Assembly: GCA_030623545.1 (NCBI GenBank)
Contig: JAUXLW010000019.1
Span: forward strand, 1 to 12,904
Reading direction: 5' to 3'
Length of the DNA stretch: 12,904 nt
Source of the DNA: Acidimicrobiia bacterium
GTDB taxonomy: Bacteria > Actinomycetota > Acidimicrobiia > Spongiisociales > SHLN01
Shown here piece by piece: positions 6,509 to 12,904 of the stretch. The position numbers and the translations under genes are program-made. The notes beneath the pieces were generated by a model, which saw nothing but the letters and a program-made list of their open reading frames with translations, was not told the DNA's origin and did no database searches. Positions within the stretch are counted from its first letter, which is position 1. Every line of letters begins with the position of its first letter.

Positions 6509-7741
6509 TCAAATCGAATTCAGCTTGCCGGGACGCTCGAAGATGGGCTCTTCGACCGCCACCCGAACGATTTCTCCGCCGCTTTCGTCGAAGCCGACTG
6601 CGGTGTCGTTGAACATTTCGACGACGTCGCCGCCGACGGTGATTTCACCCACCTTGGGGCCTTCCTCGACGTCGAAGGAGTAAATAATTCGCTGACTGGC
6701 CCGGAACAGCTGGAGCAAGGCCAGAAGTCTTCGCGACGGACGGGTGTATCGCTCAATCGCCCGGTCGACGCCGGGACCAAACATTTGCCGCAGGTAGTCC
6801 CGGGGGACCCACCGGGGCGGGATGTAGTAGATGTTGGGTTGAGTGCCGAATTGCGGGTAGAGCGGCAGGGCAACCTGCTCCTCGTGGACCATGTAGTAAA
6901 GCGGGTGGGTGGGATCGTCCGTCCACGTGCCGTCGGCCTCGACCTTGACGAGGCCGTGCATGCGAATCTTGCCAACACAGGCCGCCATGCAGCGCGGCTC
7001 CATCGGCAGGCCTTCGGTAAGCGGGTCTTTGCCCTCGATCCGTGGGTAGCACCCGATGCACTTCTCGGTTGTTTTGGTGGTGGGTCGATACATGGTCTTT
7101 TTGTACGGACAGGCCTCGACGCACTTGCGATAGCCGCGACAGCGCTCCTGGTCGACGAGCACGATCCCATCCTCCGGTCGCTTGTAGATGGCGTTCCGAG
7201 GACAGGCCGCCAGGCAAGCCGGGTAGGTGCAGTGATTACAGATCCGCGCCAGGTAGAAAAACCAGCCGTCGTGCTCTGGAAGGCTCACCCCCGCGGCGGG
7301 AAACTTGGTGGCGTGATCCTCGAACCGGTTGGGAGCCTTCCATTCGTGCTCGGCCGGGAGATAGCCAACGGCTTCCTGGGTGAGCCCGTCGGCGGCCTCG
7401 AAGACGGTTTGGCCATCGAACCGTCCGTATGGTGCGCTTACGTCCTCGACCGGGTCGGCGTCCCAAACCTGGCCGCCGGGATTGGCCTCATCCAGAAGCT
7501 CGAGGGTTTTGACATCCCAATGATCGGGGTAGCCGCCGTACGGCTTGGTTTCCACGTTGTTCCACCACATGAGCTCCTGGCCCGGAGAGTGAGTCCACGT
7601 GGATTTGCACGCCATAGTGCATGTCTGGCAAGCAATACAGCGATTGATGTTGAACACTGCCGCGAACTGGCGCTCCTGTTTCCCGGTTTCGAACCGGTAG
7701 CGCATATCGCGTCCCAGGTGCCAGTTATGAACCTGCGCCAT
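6509..7741 (-). CDS. Iron-sulfur beta subunit, NxrB/NarH-like, four Fe-S clusters
   Basis: A 410-residue electron-transfer subunit. It should carry four cubane-type clusters between the catalytic and heme subunits. Cysteine groups are: 35/38/41/45 (CxxCxxCxxxC), 168/171/176/180 (CxxCx4CxxxCP), 201/207/211, and 228/231/251/255. In the third group Tyr204 stands where a fourth cysteine would be, as Trp does in NarH, so this is expected to be [3Fe-4S]. No signal peptide is seen; it presumably leaves with the alpha subunit through Tat. Length and the 50-160 insertion, including MWWNNVETKPYGGYP and GYLPAEHEW, match NxrB/NarH-like proteins (roughly 430-510) rather than the shorter DdhB/SerB/EbdB (about 325-350). 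The start is ATG 7741 with a strong GAGGAGG (7748-7754) 6 bases upstream; it overlaps the upstream small gene by 17 bases. Nitrate/nitrite chemistry is inferred, not shown. Confidence 0.93.
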   Translation of the reverse strand: MAQVHNWHLGRDMRYRFETGKQERQFAAVFNINRCIACQTCTMACKSTWTHSPGQELMWWNNVETKPYGGYPDHWDVKTLELLDEANPGGQVWDADPVEDVSAPYGRFDGQTVFEAADGLTQEAVGYLPAEHEWKAPNRFEDHATKFPAAGVSLPEHDGWFFYLARICNHCTYPACLAACPRNAIYKRPEDGIVLVDQERCRGYRKCVEACPYKKTMYRPTTKTTEKCIGCYPRIEGKDPLTEGLPMEPRCMAACVGKIRMHGLVKVEADGTWTDDPTHPLYYMVHEEQVALPLYPQFGTQPNIYYIPPRWVPRDYLRQMFGPGVDRAIERYTRPSRRLLALLQLFRASQRIIYSFDVEEGPKVGEITVGGDVVEMFNDTAVGFDESGGEIVRVAVEEPIFERPGKLNSI

Positions 7742-8021
7742 CGGCCACCTCCTCGACTCGGAAGATTTCTCGGATCAGCTCGTCCACCACGGCCAATCCC
7801 CACCTGGTGTAGATGGCGTGCGGCCCTACGTAGAGCGGCGACTTGAACAGCAAGCGGATTTGCGAGCCCGGCCAACCCATCAGGGCGTACTCCTCGATGA
7901 AACAGCGGGCCATTTCGAGGTCCTGGTCCCGTTCAGAGTCCACCGGATACCGCACGGCCACAAACGCGAACGGATCGTCGGCTTCGAACTCTTTCAGCGG
8001 GAAGCCCTCTTCCATGGTCAC
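7725..8021 (-). CDS. Small conserved-looking protein between alpha and beta genes, function unknown
   Basis: A 98-residue acidic soluble protein with no cysteine pair, signal peptide or membrane segment. I do not recognise a named family. The second half is the most distinctive: MGWPGSQIRLLFKSPLYVGPHAIY followed by a predicted helix ending in RWGLAVVDELIREIF. From memory, small proteins with a similar MGW...LF..P.Y.GPH pattern occur beside other molybdenum and CO-dehydrogenase-type operons, but I cannot verify this here. It starts at GTG 8021, overlapping the alpha stop by 4 bases, with GAGAAGG close upstream; ATG 8015 is an alternative two codons in. It ends inside the beta gene by 17 bases. 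This tight coupling on both sides and its own reading frame argue that it is real and made in proportion to alpha and beta. A role in maturation, Fe-S delivery or alpha-beta assembly is inference only. Confidence 0.82.
   Translation of the reverse strand: MTMEEGFPLKEFEADDPFAFVAVRYPVDSERDQDLEMARCFIEEYALMGWPGSQIRLLFKSPLYVGPHAIYTRWGLAVVDELIREIFRVEEVADGAGS
7748..7754 (-). promoter_or_regulatory. Strong ribosome binding site of the beta subunit gene
   Basis: GAGGAGG on the minus strand, 6 bases before ATG 7741. It lies inside the coding sequence of the 98-residue protein and fixes the beta start. It is among the strongest binding sites in the operon, consistent with high beta expression. Confidence 0.75.
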
Positions 8022-11000
8022 GCCCGCCTTCTCACGATGGTGAGGTCACCGCTCAGGTAGGCCTGCATTGCCTCGTCCTCCTCGGCAGGAGATTTGCCGG
8101 TTGTGGAGCCCAGCCACGGCCCTACTCCTCCCAGGCCGCCGTCTTCAGCCTTGGTGACTCTGACGAGGGTCTCTTTGGGACAGGTGTTGATGGCGTGGTT
8201 GTCGACGTCGAAGCCGAAAATGAAACCCATGGCTGCTGCCCGCTTGTGAAAGAGCGAGTCGGTCTGGTGCATCGGCGGTGCCCACCCCCGGGTGATGCTC
8301 TGGTGGCTGCCGTGCCGGAAGCTCGACTGGTATCCGGTGTCGGCCAGTGCTCGTCCGTCGGGGCGGGTCTTCTGGGCTCGAACTGTGCGGGGACTTGCCA
8401 TGTAGAAGGCGTGCTTGATCATGGTCACGCCGGGCGGATATGCCGAGTTGTAGGTAACCCGTGCCATGAGGCGGGCAACCTCGGCGAATTCGTCAGATTC
8501 CGAATAGCCGATGTAGGGGCGATCCGCCGGGTTGGCGTCCACCCATACATAATCGCCGTTGGCGAGGTCGAGCGCTTTGGCGTCTTCCGGATTCATATGG
8601 AAAATGGCATCGCCCACTCCCGGCAAGCGCGTGTCCTCCCGATAGGGGTCGCTGAAGTTTGAGTTCCAGATCCAGTGCCAGTCGGTGACTGCCCAGGACG
8701 AGTGGACCGAATGGCGCGACTTGGGGGTGAGACAGAGGAACTTGAAGCCCTGGTCGAATAGAGGGTTCGTGGTGGTCTTGACTTCGCTCCACGGCATCTT
8801 CAGGTTGCGGACCTGGCGCAGGTCGGCGTCGATCTCTCCGGGGGGGATGCCGTAGTCGTTGGGGCGGATGTAGGGGCTGGTGGAGACGATGACGTTCGGC
8901 AGGTAAGGCGTTGCCTCGACGGCTTCGCGATGGACGATGAGGTTTTCGCCGTATTCGATGGCCTCGGGGATGTCCACGTAGGAATGCATCCGGCCGGTGT
9001 CCGTGTAAAACGGAAGGCTGTCCTCGATCTGCTCGAAGAATGGGATGCGGGGGTACGTGCGGTAGAGCATCAGCGCCCCGCCCGGCTCTCCGTACTTGCC
9101 ATCCATGATGTCGTCCACGGTGTAGTCGGAGGTGGTGAACGAAGCCGATAGCACCCGGTTGAGGTAAACCTCGGGCCGGCCTTCAAGTGCGAACTTGTAG
9201 TACTGCTCAAAGCGCTCCTCACCGGTTCTTTGCGACAGGGCACGGGCCACTCCGGCGAACACGGCAACGTCGTCGCGGCTATCGAAGAGCGGGTCGATGC
9301 CCCCCTTCCAGATCTGCAGGAAGGGGTTGGAGGCCGAGCCGGTCATTTCCAGCGTCTCAAACTCGAGCCAGCTGTTGACGGGGAGCACGACGTCGGCGAA
9401 CTCGGCCGACCCGGTCCACTCGATCTGCTGGTCGACGATGAGATCGACCCTGGGGTTGACGTTCTTGACGAGCTCGTAGGCCCACTTGGCCTGATTGATG
9501 AGGTTGGCGTTGTTGTACCACATCACTTTGGTGGGGCTCGAGAGGTGGGTTCGACCGGTGAAGACTTTGCGGCCCTCGGCCGGCGTGTCGACGATGAGAG
9601 GGTGATCGCCGTTGCCCCAGTAGCTGGTTTCTTCGCCGTGAATCGTGTGGCGATTGGTCGCAAACGTGTACGCATCGTCGGGTGAGAGGAGCGGGTTGAA
9701 CGGGTCTTCGTTGACATATCCCCCGACTCCCGGCCCATGCCAGGGAGCTGCGTGGAAGATGCCGCCCTTGTAGTTGCCCGCCCACGTGCTCACACCCGCT
9801 CCCGGCCGGCCGATGTTGCCGGTGAGCATGGCGACCAGGTAGACCGCCCGGTTGTGGAGAGTCCCGTGGAAGTAATGGTTGACGCCTTCTCCCACGTGGA
9901 ATGAAGCCGGCTTGATGGTGGCGACATCGTCCACAAACTTGGCGATCAGGTTGGGAGGAGCTCCGGTGATGTCGGCCACCGTTGCCAGGTCGTAGTCGGC
10001 AAGGTGCTCCTGGTACATGACAAAGGCGGTTGCGACTTCAACGGTCGTACCGTCGACGAGGGTGATCTCGCTGCGGTGATCTAATGCAGGATCCAGCCCG
10101 CGCTCGGCCAGCTTGGATCCGACATCCTCGCGCGTTATCGCCTGGAGGGACTGCGATGTGTCATCGAAAATGACACGGTCCCCGAGAATGGCGTATTGCT
10201 CTGGCGTCAACCCGTGCAGCTGGAAGCTGGGGCCGTCTGTCGCGAGGGCGGGCTGGTAGTTGGGGAACACCTCGTCGGCCCGGAGCCGCTGAAGCGTGTC
10301 GAGGCGCACCAGGAGTGGCAGATCGGTGAACTGCTTCACGAATGGCTCATCGATAGCGTTGCGACGAATCAGCTCACGGGCCACGCCGAGGAAAAGCGCG
10401 GTGTCGGACAAGCCGGCCCGGACCGGAATCCAATAGTCGGACTTACTGGCTTGCGGTCCGTACTCGGGAACGATTGAGACGATCGTGCCGCCCCGCTCCA
10501 TCAGCTCATGGAAGAAGTGGCTCTCGGGCATCTTGTTCTCTACGAGGTTCTTGCCCACCTGCACGAGCAGCTTGCTGTTTCGCAGATCGTTGAAGTCGAC
10601 CTCGGCCGACTGCAGCCCGTGGACAAACGGGAAGCCGGGTGCCTGATCGCCGCGCCAGGTGTATTCCGACCAATCCCGCGCTCCCTTGGCCTCGTCGGGT
10701 GAAACACCCCGGACGTAAGCGTCCAGGAGCGAGAGCATGTTGGCGAAGCGAAAAAGTCCGAATTTGCCGGCGACCCCGTGAACGGGCAGTGAGGACCCGA
10801 ACTTCATGACCCGGACCCCCGACTCCTCCCAGTACTCGAGCATTTCTTCGGGGTACCCGTCCGCGTCGATGAGGCGTCTCCGGCCTTCCTCCCCGCTGTA
10901 GGTCTCGGCGATTGCCTCCAGTCCGCGGGCGAGATAGTCGTCGACCTCATCCCAGGAGAGGCGGACGAAGGTGTCTTCTCCCCGGTTGTCGAACCGGTAA

Positions 11001-11551
11001 GTGGTCCGCAAGGAGGGATCATCCGACAGGGACGGGAAGCCGTCGTCCGCCCACTCCTTCCATCCGGCCCGGACCATCGGATGCTTGAGCCGGTACGGTC
11101 CGTACACCCGGCGATGCAGCGTGTAGCCCTTCAGGCAGCCGCGCGGATTCCAGGCGGCGGTGGAGCTGTTCCCGAGGCTGTCTCCATATTTGGCGCCGTC
11201 GTAGTTCTGCTCGATCCGCACCACCACCCCGTTGCGAACGAAGGCCCGCAACCGGCACTGGTGGGTGTCGTTGGGCGCGCAGATAAACGTGAACGAATCG
11301 TCGTAGGCGTACTGATCCCGGTAGATGAGCTCCCAATCGCGGTTGGGATACTCGAGGAGCGGGTTCTGGATGCCCGGCCCCGCCTGGAGGAAGGGAAGCA
11401 TGGTGCCCATCTGGGCCACGTACAGGCCGGCGGCGGCGGATGCCGAGGTCTTCAAAAATGTTCGCCTGCTGACATCTACCACGACTGCACCATTCGACTC
11501 GACGCCGTACGAGCAGTCTCCGAGAACCACGACGTGGCGTTTAGGGCCCAA
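8018..11551 (-). CDS. Tat-exported molybdopterin oxidoreductase alpha subunit, Nxr/Nar-like
   Basis: A catalytic subunit (up to 1177 residues) of the type II DMSO reductase family, holding a Mo-bis(pyranopterin guanine dinucleotide) cofactor and one N-terminal [4Fe-4S] cluster. Residues 28-34 (SRRTFLK) followed by an alanine-rich stretch are a Tat signal, so the enzyme acts outside the membrane. The cluster motif is C91-x3-D95-x3-C99 ... C139 (WNPRGCLKG); D95 aligns with a cysteine of NarG. Asp302 in TWRGDQAPG is the likely Mo ligand, the type II hallmark. DFNDLRNSKLLVQVGKNLVE and DYWIPVRAGLSDTA are cofactor-binding segments. Length and these motifs fit nitrite oxidoreductase and archaeal-type nitrate reductase alpha subunits (about 1150); chlorate, selenate or other oxyanion activity is not excluded. 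The outer start TTG 11551 is used for numbering; GTG 11482 would give a compact Tat n-region and is equally credible. It is the first gene of the operon. Confidence 0.93.
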   Translation of the reverse strand: MGPKRHVVVLGDCSYGVESNGAVVVDVSRRTFLKTSASAAAGLYVAQMGTMLPFLQAGPGIQNPLLEYPNRDWELIYRDQYAYDDSFTFICAPNDTHQCRLRAFVRNGVVVRIEQNYDGAKYGDSLGNSSTAAWNPRGCLKGYTLHRRVYGPYRLKHPMVRAGWKEWADDGFPSLSDDPSLRTTYRFDNRGEDTFVRLSWDEVDDYLARGLEAIAETYSGEEGRRRLIDADGYPEEMLEYWEESGVRVMKFGSSLPVHGVAGKFGLFRFANMLSLLDAYVRGVSPDEAKGARDWSEYTWRGDQAPGFPFVHGLQSAEVDFNDLRNSKLLVQVGKNLVENKMPESHFFHELMERGGTIVSIVPEYGPQASKSDYWIPVRAGLSDTALFLGVARELIRRNAIDEPFVKQFTDLPLLVRLDTLQRLRADEVFPNYQPALATDGPSFQLHGLTPEQYAILGDRVIFDDTSQSLQAITREDVGSKLAERGLDPALDHRSEITLVDGTTVEVATAFVMYQEHLADYDLATVADITGAPPNLIAKFVDDVATIKPASFHVGEGVNHYFHGTLHNRAVYLVAMLTGNIGRPGAGVSTWAGNYKGGIFHAAPWHGPGVGGYVNEDPFNPLLSPDDAYTFATNRHTIHGEETSYWGNGDHPLIVDTPAEGRKVFTGRTHLSSPTKVMWYNNANLINQAKWAYELVKNVNPRVDLIVDQQIEWTGSAEFADVVLPVNSWLEFETLEMTGSASNPFLQIWKGGIDPLFDSRDDVAVFAGVARALSQRTGEERFEQYYKFALEGRPEVYLNRVLSASFTTSDYTVDDIMDGKYGEPGGALMLYRTYPRIPFFEQIEDSLPFYTDTGRMHSYVDIPEAIEYGENLIVHREAVEATPYLPNVIVSTSPYIRPNDYGIPPGEIDADLRQVRNLKMPWSEVKTTTNPLFDQGFKFLCLTPKSRHSVHSSWAVTDWHWIWNSNFSDPYREDTRLPGVGDAIFHMNPEDAKALDLANGDYVWVDANPADRPYIGYSESDEFAEVARLMARVTYNSAYPPGVTMIKHAFYMASPRTVRAQKTRPDGRALADTGYQSSFRHGSHQSITRGWAPPMHQTDSLFHKRAAAMGFIFGFDVDNHAINTCPKETLVRVTKAEDGGLGGVGPWLGSTTGKSPAEEDEAMQAYLSGDLTIVRRRA

Positions 11552-11558
11552 TGGCCCT
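11543..11558. repeat. Inverted repeat AGGGCC-CAAT-GGCCCT at the alpha start
   Basis: A perfect 6-bp dyad with a 4-base centre that covers the TTG codon of the outermost alpha start and abuts the candidate -10 patch. It could be an operator overlapping the transcription start, or a small mRNA hairpin. On the operon strand the GGGCC arm would also sit where a ribosome binding site for TTG 11551 should be. Its short length means chance is a serious alternative. Confidence 0.3.
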
Positions 11559-11647
11559 TTAATTAGTCGACGGGTCGTGGATCATGGAACTCGGGAATTC
11601 GCGTTCCCGTCGGTCGACGAAGCGGAGTCGCCTTGAGGCTAGAGCTC
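11552..11647. promoter_or_regulatory. Divergent promoter region of the molybdoenzyme operon and rrf2-like gene
   Basis: Fewer than 100 bases separate the outermost alpha start from the regulator ATG, so both promoters and any operator must lie here or in the first codons of alpha. The AT-rich patch TTTAATTAG at 11558-11566 reads TAATTAAA on the minus strand and is a candidate -10 for the operon; a TTCCAT lies about 18 bases further upstream as a very weak -35. If this is right, transcription would begin close to 11552, which favours the internal GTG 11482 as the alpha start. GTCGACG occurs twice (11566-11572 and 11613-11619), 47 bases apart. Inverted repeats are listed separately. Confidence 0.5.
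11592..11609. repeat. Inverted repeat CGGGAA-N6-TTCCCG, candidate operator
   Basis: A perfect dyad with 6-bp arms and a 6-base centre (TTCGCG), lying between the operon start and the divergent Rrf2-type regulator gene, about 40 bases from the regulator ATG. Rrf2 proteins bind as dimers to dyads of about this size. The dyad is short enough to arise by chance; the position gives it weight. The assignment to the neighbouring regulator is inference. Confidence 0.4.
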
Positions 11648-12034
11648 ATGAAGAAGACCGAGCTGGTCCTGCGGGCAGTCCTGTTGCTGGCGGATAAGGC
11701 GAGCGACGAACCGACGAAGGGGGCGCTGCTGGCTTCCAAGCTCGGTACGACTACCTCTTACATTCCGGAGGTCATGAGGCCCCTCGTTGAAGCCGGCTGG
11801 GTGAAGTCCGCGCCCGGTCCACTTGGTGGCTACGTCCTGGTTGCCAACCCACAGTCCATCACACTGCTGATGCTCATCGAGGCGGCGGAGGGCTTAACCC
11901 GCGATGACCGGTGCGTGCTCCGGGGCACACCTTGTCCAGCCGAGGAGGTTTGTGCAATGCACGATGCCTGGTCAACCGCGCGGGAGGCTCTGCTCGCCGA
12001 ACTGAGCGAAACGCCGCTGTCAGACATGAAGTAG
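11648..12034 (+). CDS. Rrf2-family transcriptional regulator with three-cysteine cluster motif
   Basis: A 128-residue winged-helix regulator of the Rrf2 family (IscR, NsrR, RsrR, RirA, CymR). Residues 25-64 contain the helix-turn-helix and wing: KGALLASKLGTTTSYIPEVM, then PGPLGGYVLV, which is close to the family GPxGGY wing. Cys89, Cys96 and Cys102 (C-x6-C-x5-C) are spaced much like the three cluster cysteines of IscR and NsrR, so a [2Fe-2S] or [4Fe-4S] cluster that senses NO, redox state or iron-sulfur supply is likely. I chose ATG 11648 because GAGG (11635-11638) lies 9 bases upstream and the family normally begins a few residues before the first helix; TTG 11633 would add five residues. 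It is divergent from the molybdoenzyme operon across a very short gap, so it probably controls it and itself. Whether it represses or activates cannot be told. Confidence 0.88.
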   Translation: MKKTELVLRAVLLLADKASDEPTKGALLASKLGTTTSYIPEVMRPLVEAGWVKSAPGPLGGYVLVANPQSITLLMLIEAAEGLTRDDRCVLRGTPCPAEEVCAMHDAWSTAREALLAELSETPLSDMK

Positions 12035-12118
12035 GCGCCTTCCCCAGGTTCTCGTCCCCGTAGCCGCATAGGTGGACGGGTGGCAGCGAGTAGGTTGATG
12101 CTTCAGGGAGGTAGCGGG

Positions 12119-12904
12119 ATGGGCAGGCTACTCAGGTGGATCCGGAACGCGGATCTGGCCGATGCCTCGCTGTGGTTCATGCCGGCGGTTGCCGTTTCGA
12201 TCGCCCTGGTCGTGGGGATAGTCCTCACCGAGATCGAGATCGAAAGCGATTCGTTTTTGGGCGACTTCGTATTCCAGGGCGGTGCCAGCGAGGCCCACCA
12301 GCTGCTAACTGTTATCGCCAGCACGATGATCACGGTCACCGGCCTCGTGTTCGTCCTGACGGTGATCGCCCTCCAGATCGCCGCATCCCAGTTCTCCCCG
12401 CGACTGCTGAGGACGTTTCTCCGTGACCGCGGGACCCAGGTCGTGTTGAGCACCTTTGTTGCCACGTTTGCCTACAGCCTGGCCGGCTTGCATACAGTGG
12501 GGCGGGTGAGCTCGGGCGAAATTTTTGTGCCCCGACTTGCCATCTCCGGAGCTCTGGCACTGGCGTTCGCCAGCGTGGGCATGCTCGTCTATTACATCCA
12601 TCACATAACCGACTCGATCCGGATCGACACGATCATGAGGGTCGTCGAGCAGGGGACGTTGGCGACACTCGATCGGCTCCATCCGACGAGGGACAACGGC
12701 TCACCGGAAGAGGCCCACGACGTCCCGCCCCAAACCCTGATAGTCGGCGCCACAAACTCCGGTTATGTTCAGGACTATCACGTCGAGCCGCTGGTTGAGC
12801 AGGCCCGGACGCGAGACAGTGTCGTGGCATTCATTCATCCGGTAGGGCACCACGTGGTGAAAGGACGACCCCTCGCCCACGTGTGGCCGGTCCCGGAGGA
12901 CGAC
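12119..12904 (+). CDS. DUF2254 family membrane protein (C-terminus cut off)
   Basis: Open for 262 codons to the right edge of the window. It matches the DUF2254 predicted membrane protein family, whose function is not known. Membrane segments lie near residues 18-37, 61-87, 107-125 and 139-160, followed by a soluble region. Recognisable family segments are the run TVTGLVFVLTVIALQIAASQFSPRLLRTF (about residues 73-101, given here only as its ends TVTGLVF and SPRLLRTF), FLRDRGTQ just after it, and YYIHHITDSIRID before the soluble part. The beginning of a second domain, ATNSGYVQDYH and VAFIHPVGHHVVKG, is also typical. The start is ATG 12119 with AGGGAGG (12105-12111) 7 bases upstream. It lies 84 bases downstream of the regulator gene on the same strand and may be cotranscribed, but nothing links it to the molybdoenzyme. 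No anomaly is visible in the portion present. Confidence 0.87.
   Translation, partial: MGRLLRWIRNADLADASLWFMPAVAVSIALVVGIVLTEIEIESDSFLGDFVFQGGASEAHQLLTVIASTMITVTGLVFVLTVIALQIAASQFSPRLLRTFLRDRGTQVVLSTFVATFAYSLAGLHTVGRVSSGEIFVPRLAISGALALAFASVGMLVYYIHHITDSIRIDTIMRVVEQGTLATLDRLHPTRDNGSPEEAHDVPPQTLIVGATNSGYVQDYHVEPLVEQARTRDSVVAFIHPVGHHVVKGRPLAHVWPVPEDD

Noticed and set aside
6785..7846. A 353-codon plus-strand open frame.
   Set aside because: It lies wholly antisense to the beta subunit and the end of the small gene, both of which have clear motifs; its translation shows no domain. It is a high-GC shadow frame.
3770..11551. Assignment as a classical narGHJI operon.
   Set aside because: Alpha has a Tat signal, the gamma subunit is an extracytoplasmic heme b protein of the Ebd/Ddh type rather than NarI, and an extra gene separates alpha and beta.
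1..12904. CRISPR arrays, tRNA or rRNA genes, insertion sequences or phage genes.
   Set aside because: I saw no regularly spaced repeats, no tRNA-like cloverleaf ends and no transposase or integrase motifs in reading the window; a dedicated tRNA/ncRNA scan could not be run.

Overview
The window looks like a piece of a GC-rich, probably uncultivated actinobacterial chromosome. I infer this from the high GC, frequent GTG/TTG starts, a class III cyclase + Ser/Thr kinase + STAND ATPase fusion and a DUF2254 membrane protein. Chloroflexota remains possible. No rRNA, tRNA, CRISPR array, IS element or phage gene is visible.

Layout: (1) 1-2031, minus strand: a three-domain signalling protein cut by the left edge. 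(2) 2032-2525: about 490 bases with no convincing gene. (3) 2526-3707, plus strand: an SQR/flavocytochrome c sulfide dehydrogenase-like flavoprotein that keeps the two redox cysteines. (4) 3770-11551, minus strand: a compact six-gene operon, transcribed right to left, encoding a Tat-exported complex iron-sulfur molybdoenzyme: catalytic alpha subunit, a 98-residue protein of unknown function, four-cluster beta subunit, TorD-type chaperone, extracytoplasmic heme b gamma subunit with a C-terminal anchor, and a polytopic membrane protein. Neighbouring genes overlap by a few bases or are about 11 bases apart. (5) 11552-11647: a short divergent promoter region with small inverted repeats. (6) 11648-12034, plus strand: an Rrf2-family regulator with three cysteines spaced as in IscR/NsrR. 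(7) 12119-12904, plus strand: the N-terminal part of a DUF2254 membrane protein, cut by the right edge.

The alpha and beta subunits resemble the nitrite oxidoreductase / archaeal-type (outward-facing) nitrate reductase branch of the DMSO reductase type II family more than the shorter Ddh/Ser/Ebd enzymes. Evidence is the long beta subunit with the MWWNN and NVETKPYGGYP segments and the alpha N-terminal cluster motif in which an Asp occupies a NarG cysteine position. The likely model is this. Alpha and beta fold in the cytoplasm with the TorD chaperone and leave together on the alpha Tat signal. They dock onto the heme b gamma subunit outside the membrane and exchange electrons with the membrane, perhaps through the polytopic protein. 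The adjacent Rrf2 regulator probably couples expression to NO, redox or Fe-S status. Direction (nitrate reduction, nitrite oxidation) and substrate cannot be fixed from sequence; chlorate, selenate or another oxyanion are alternatives.
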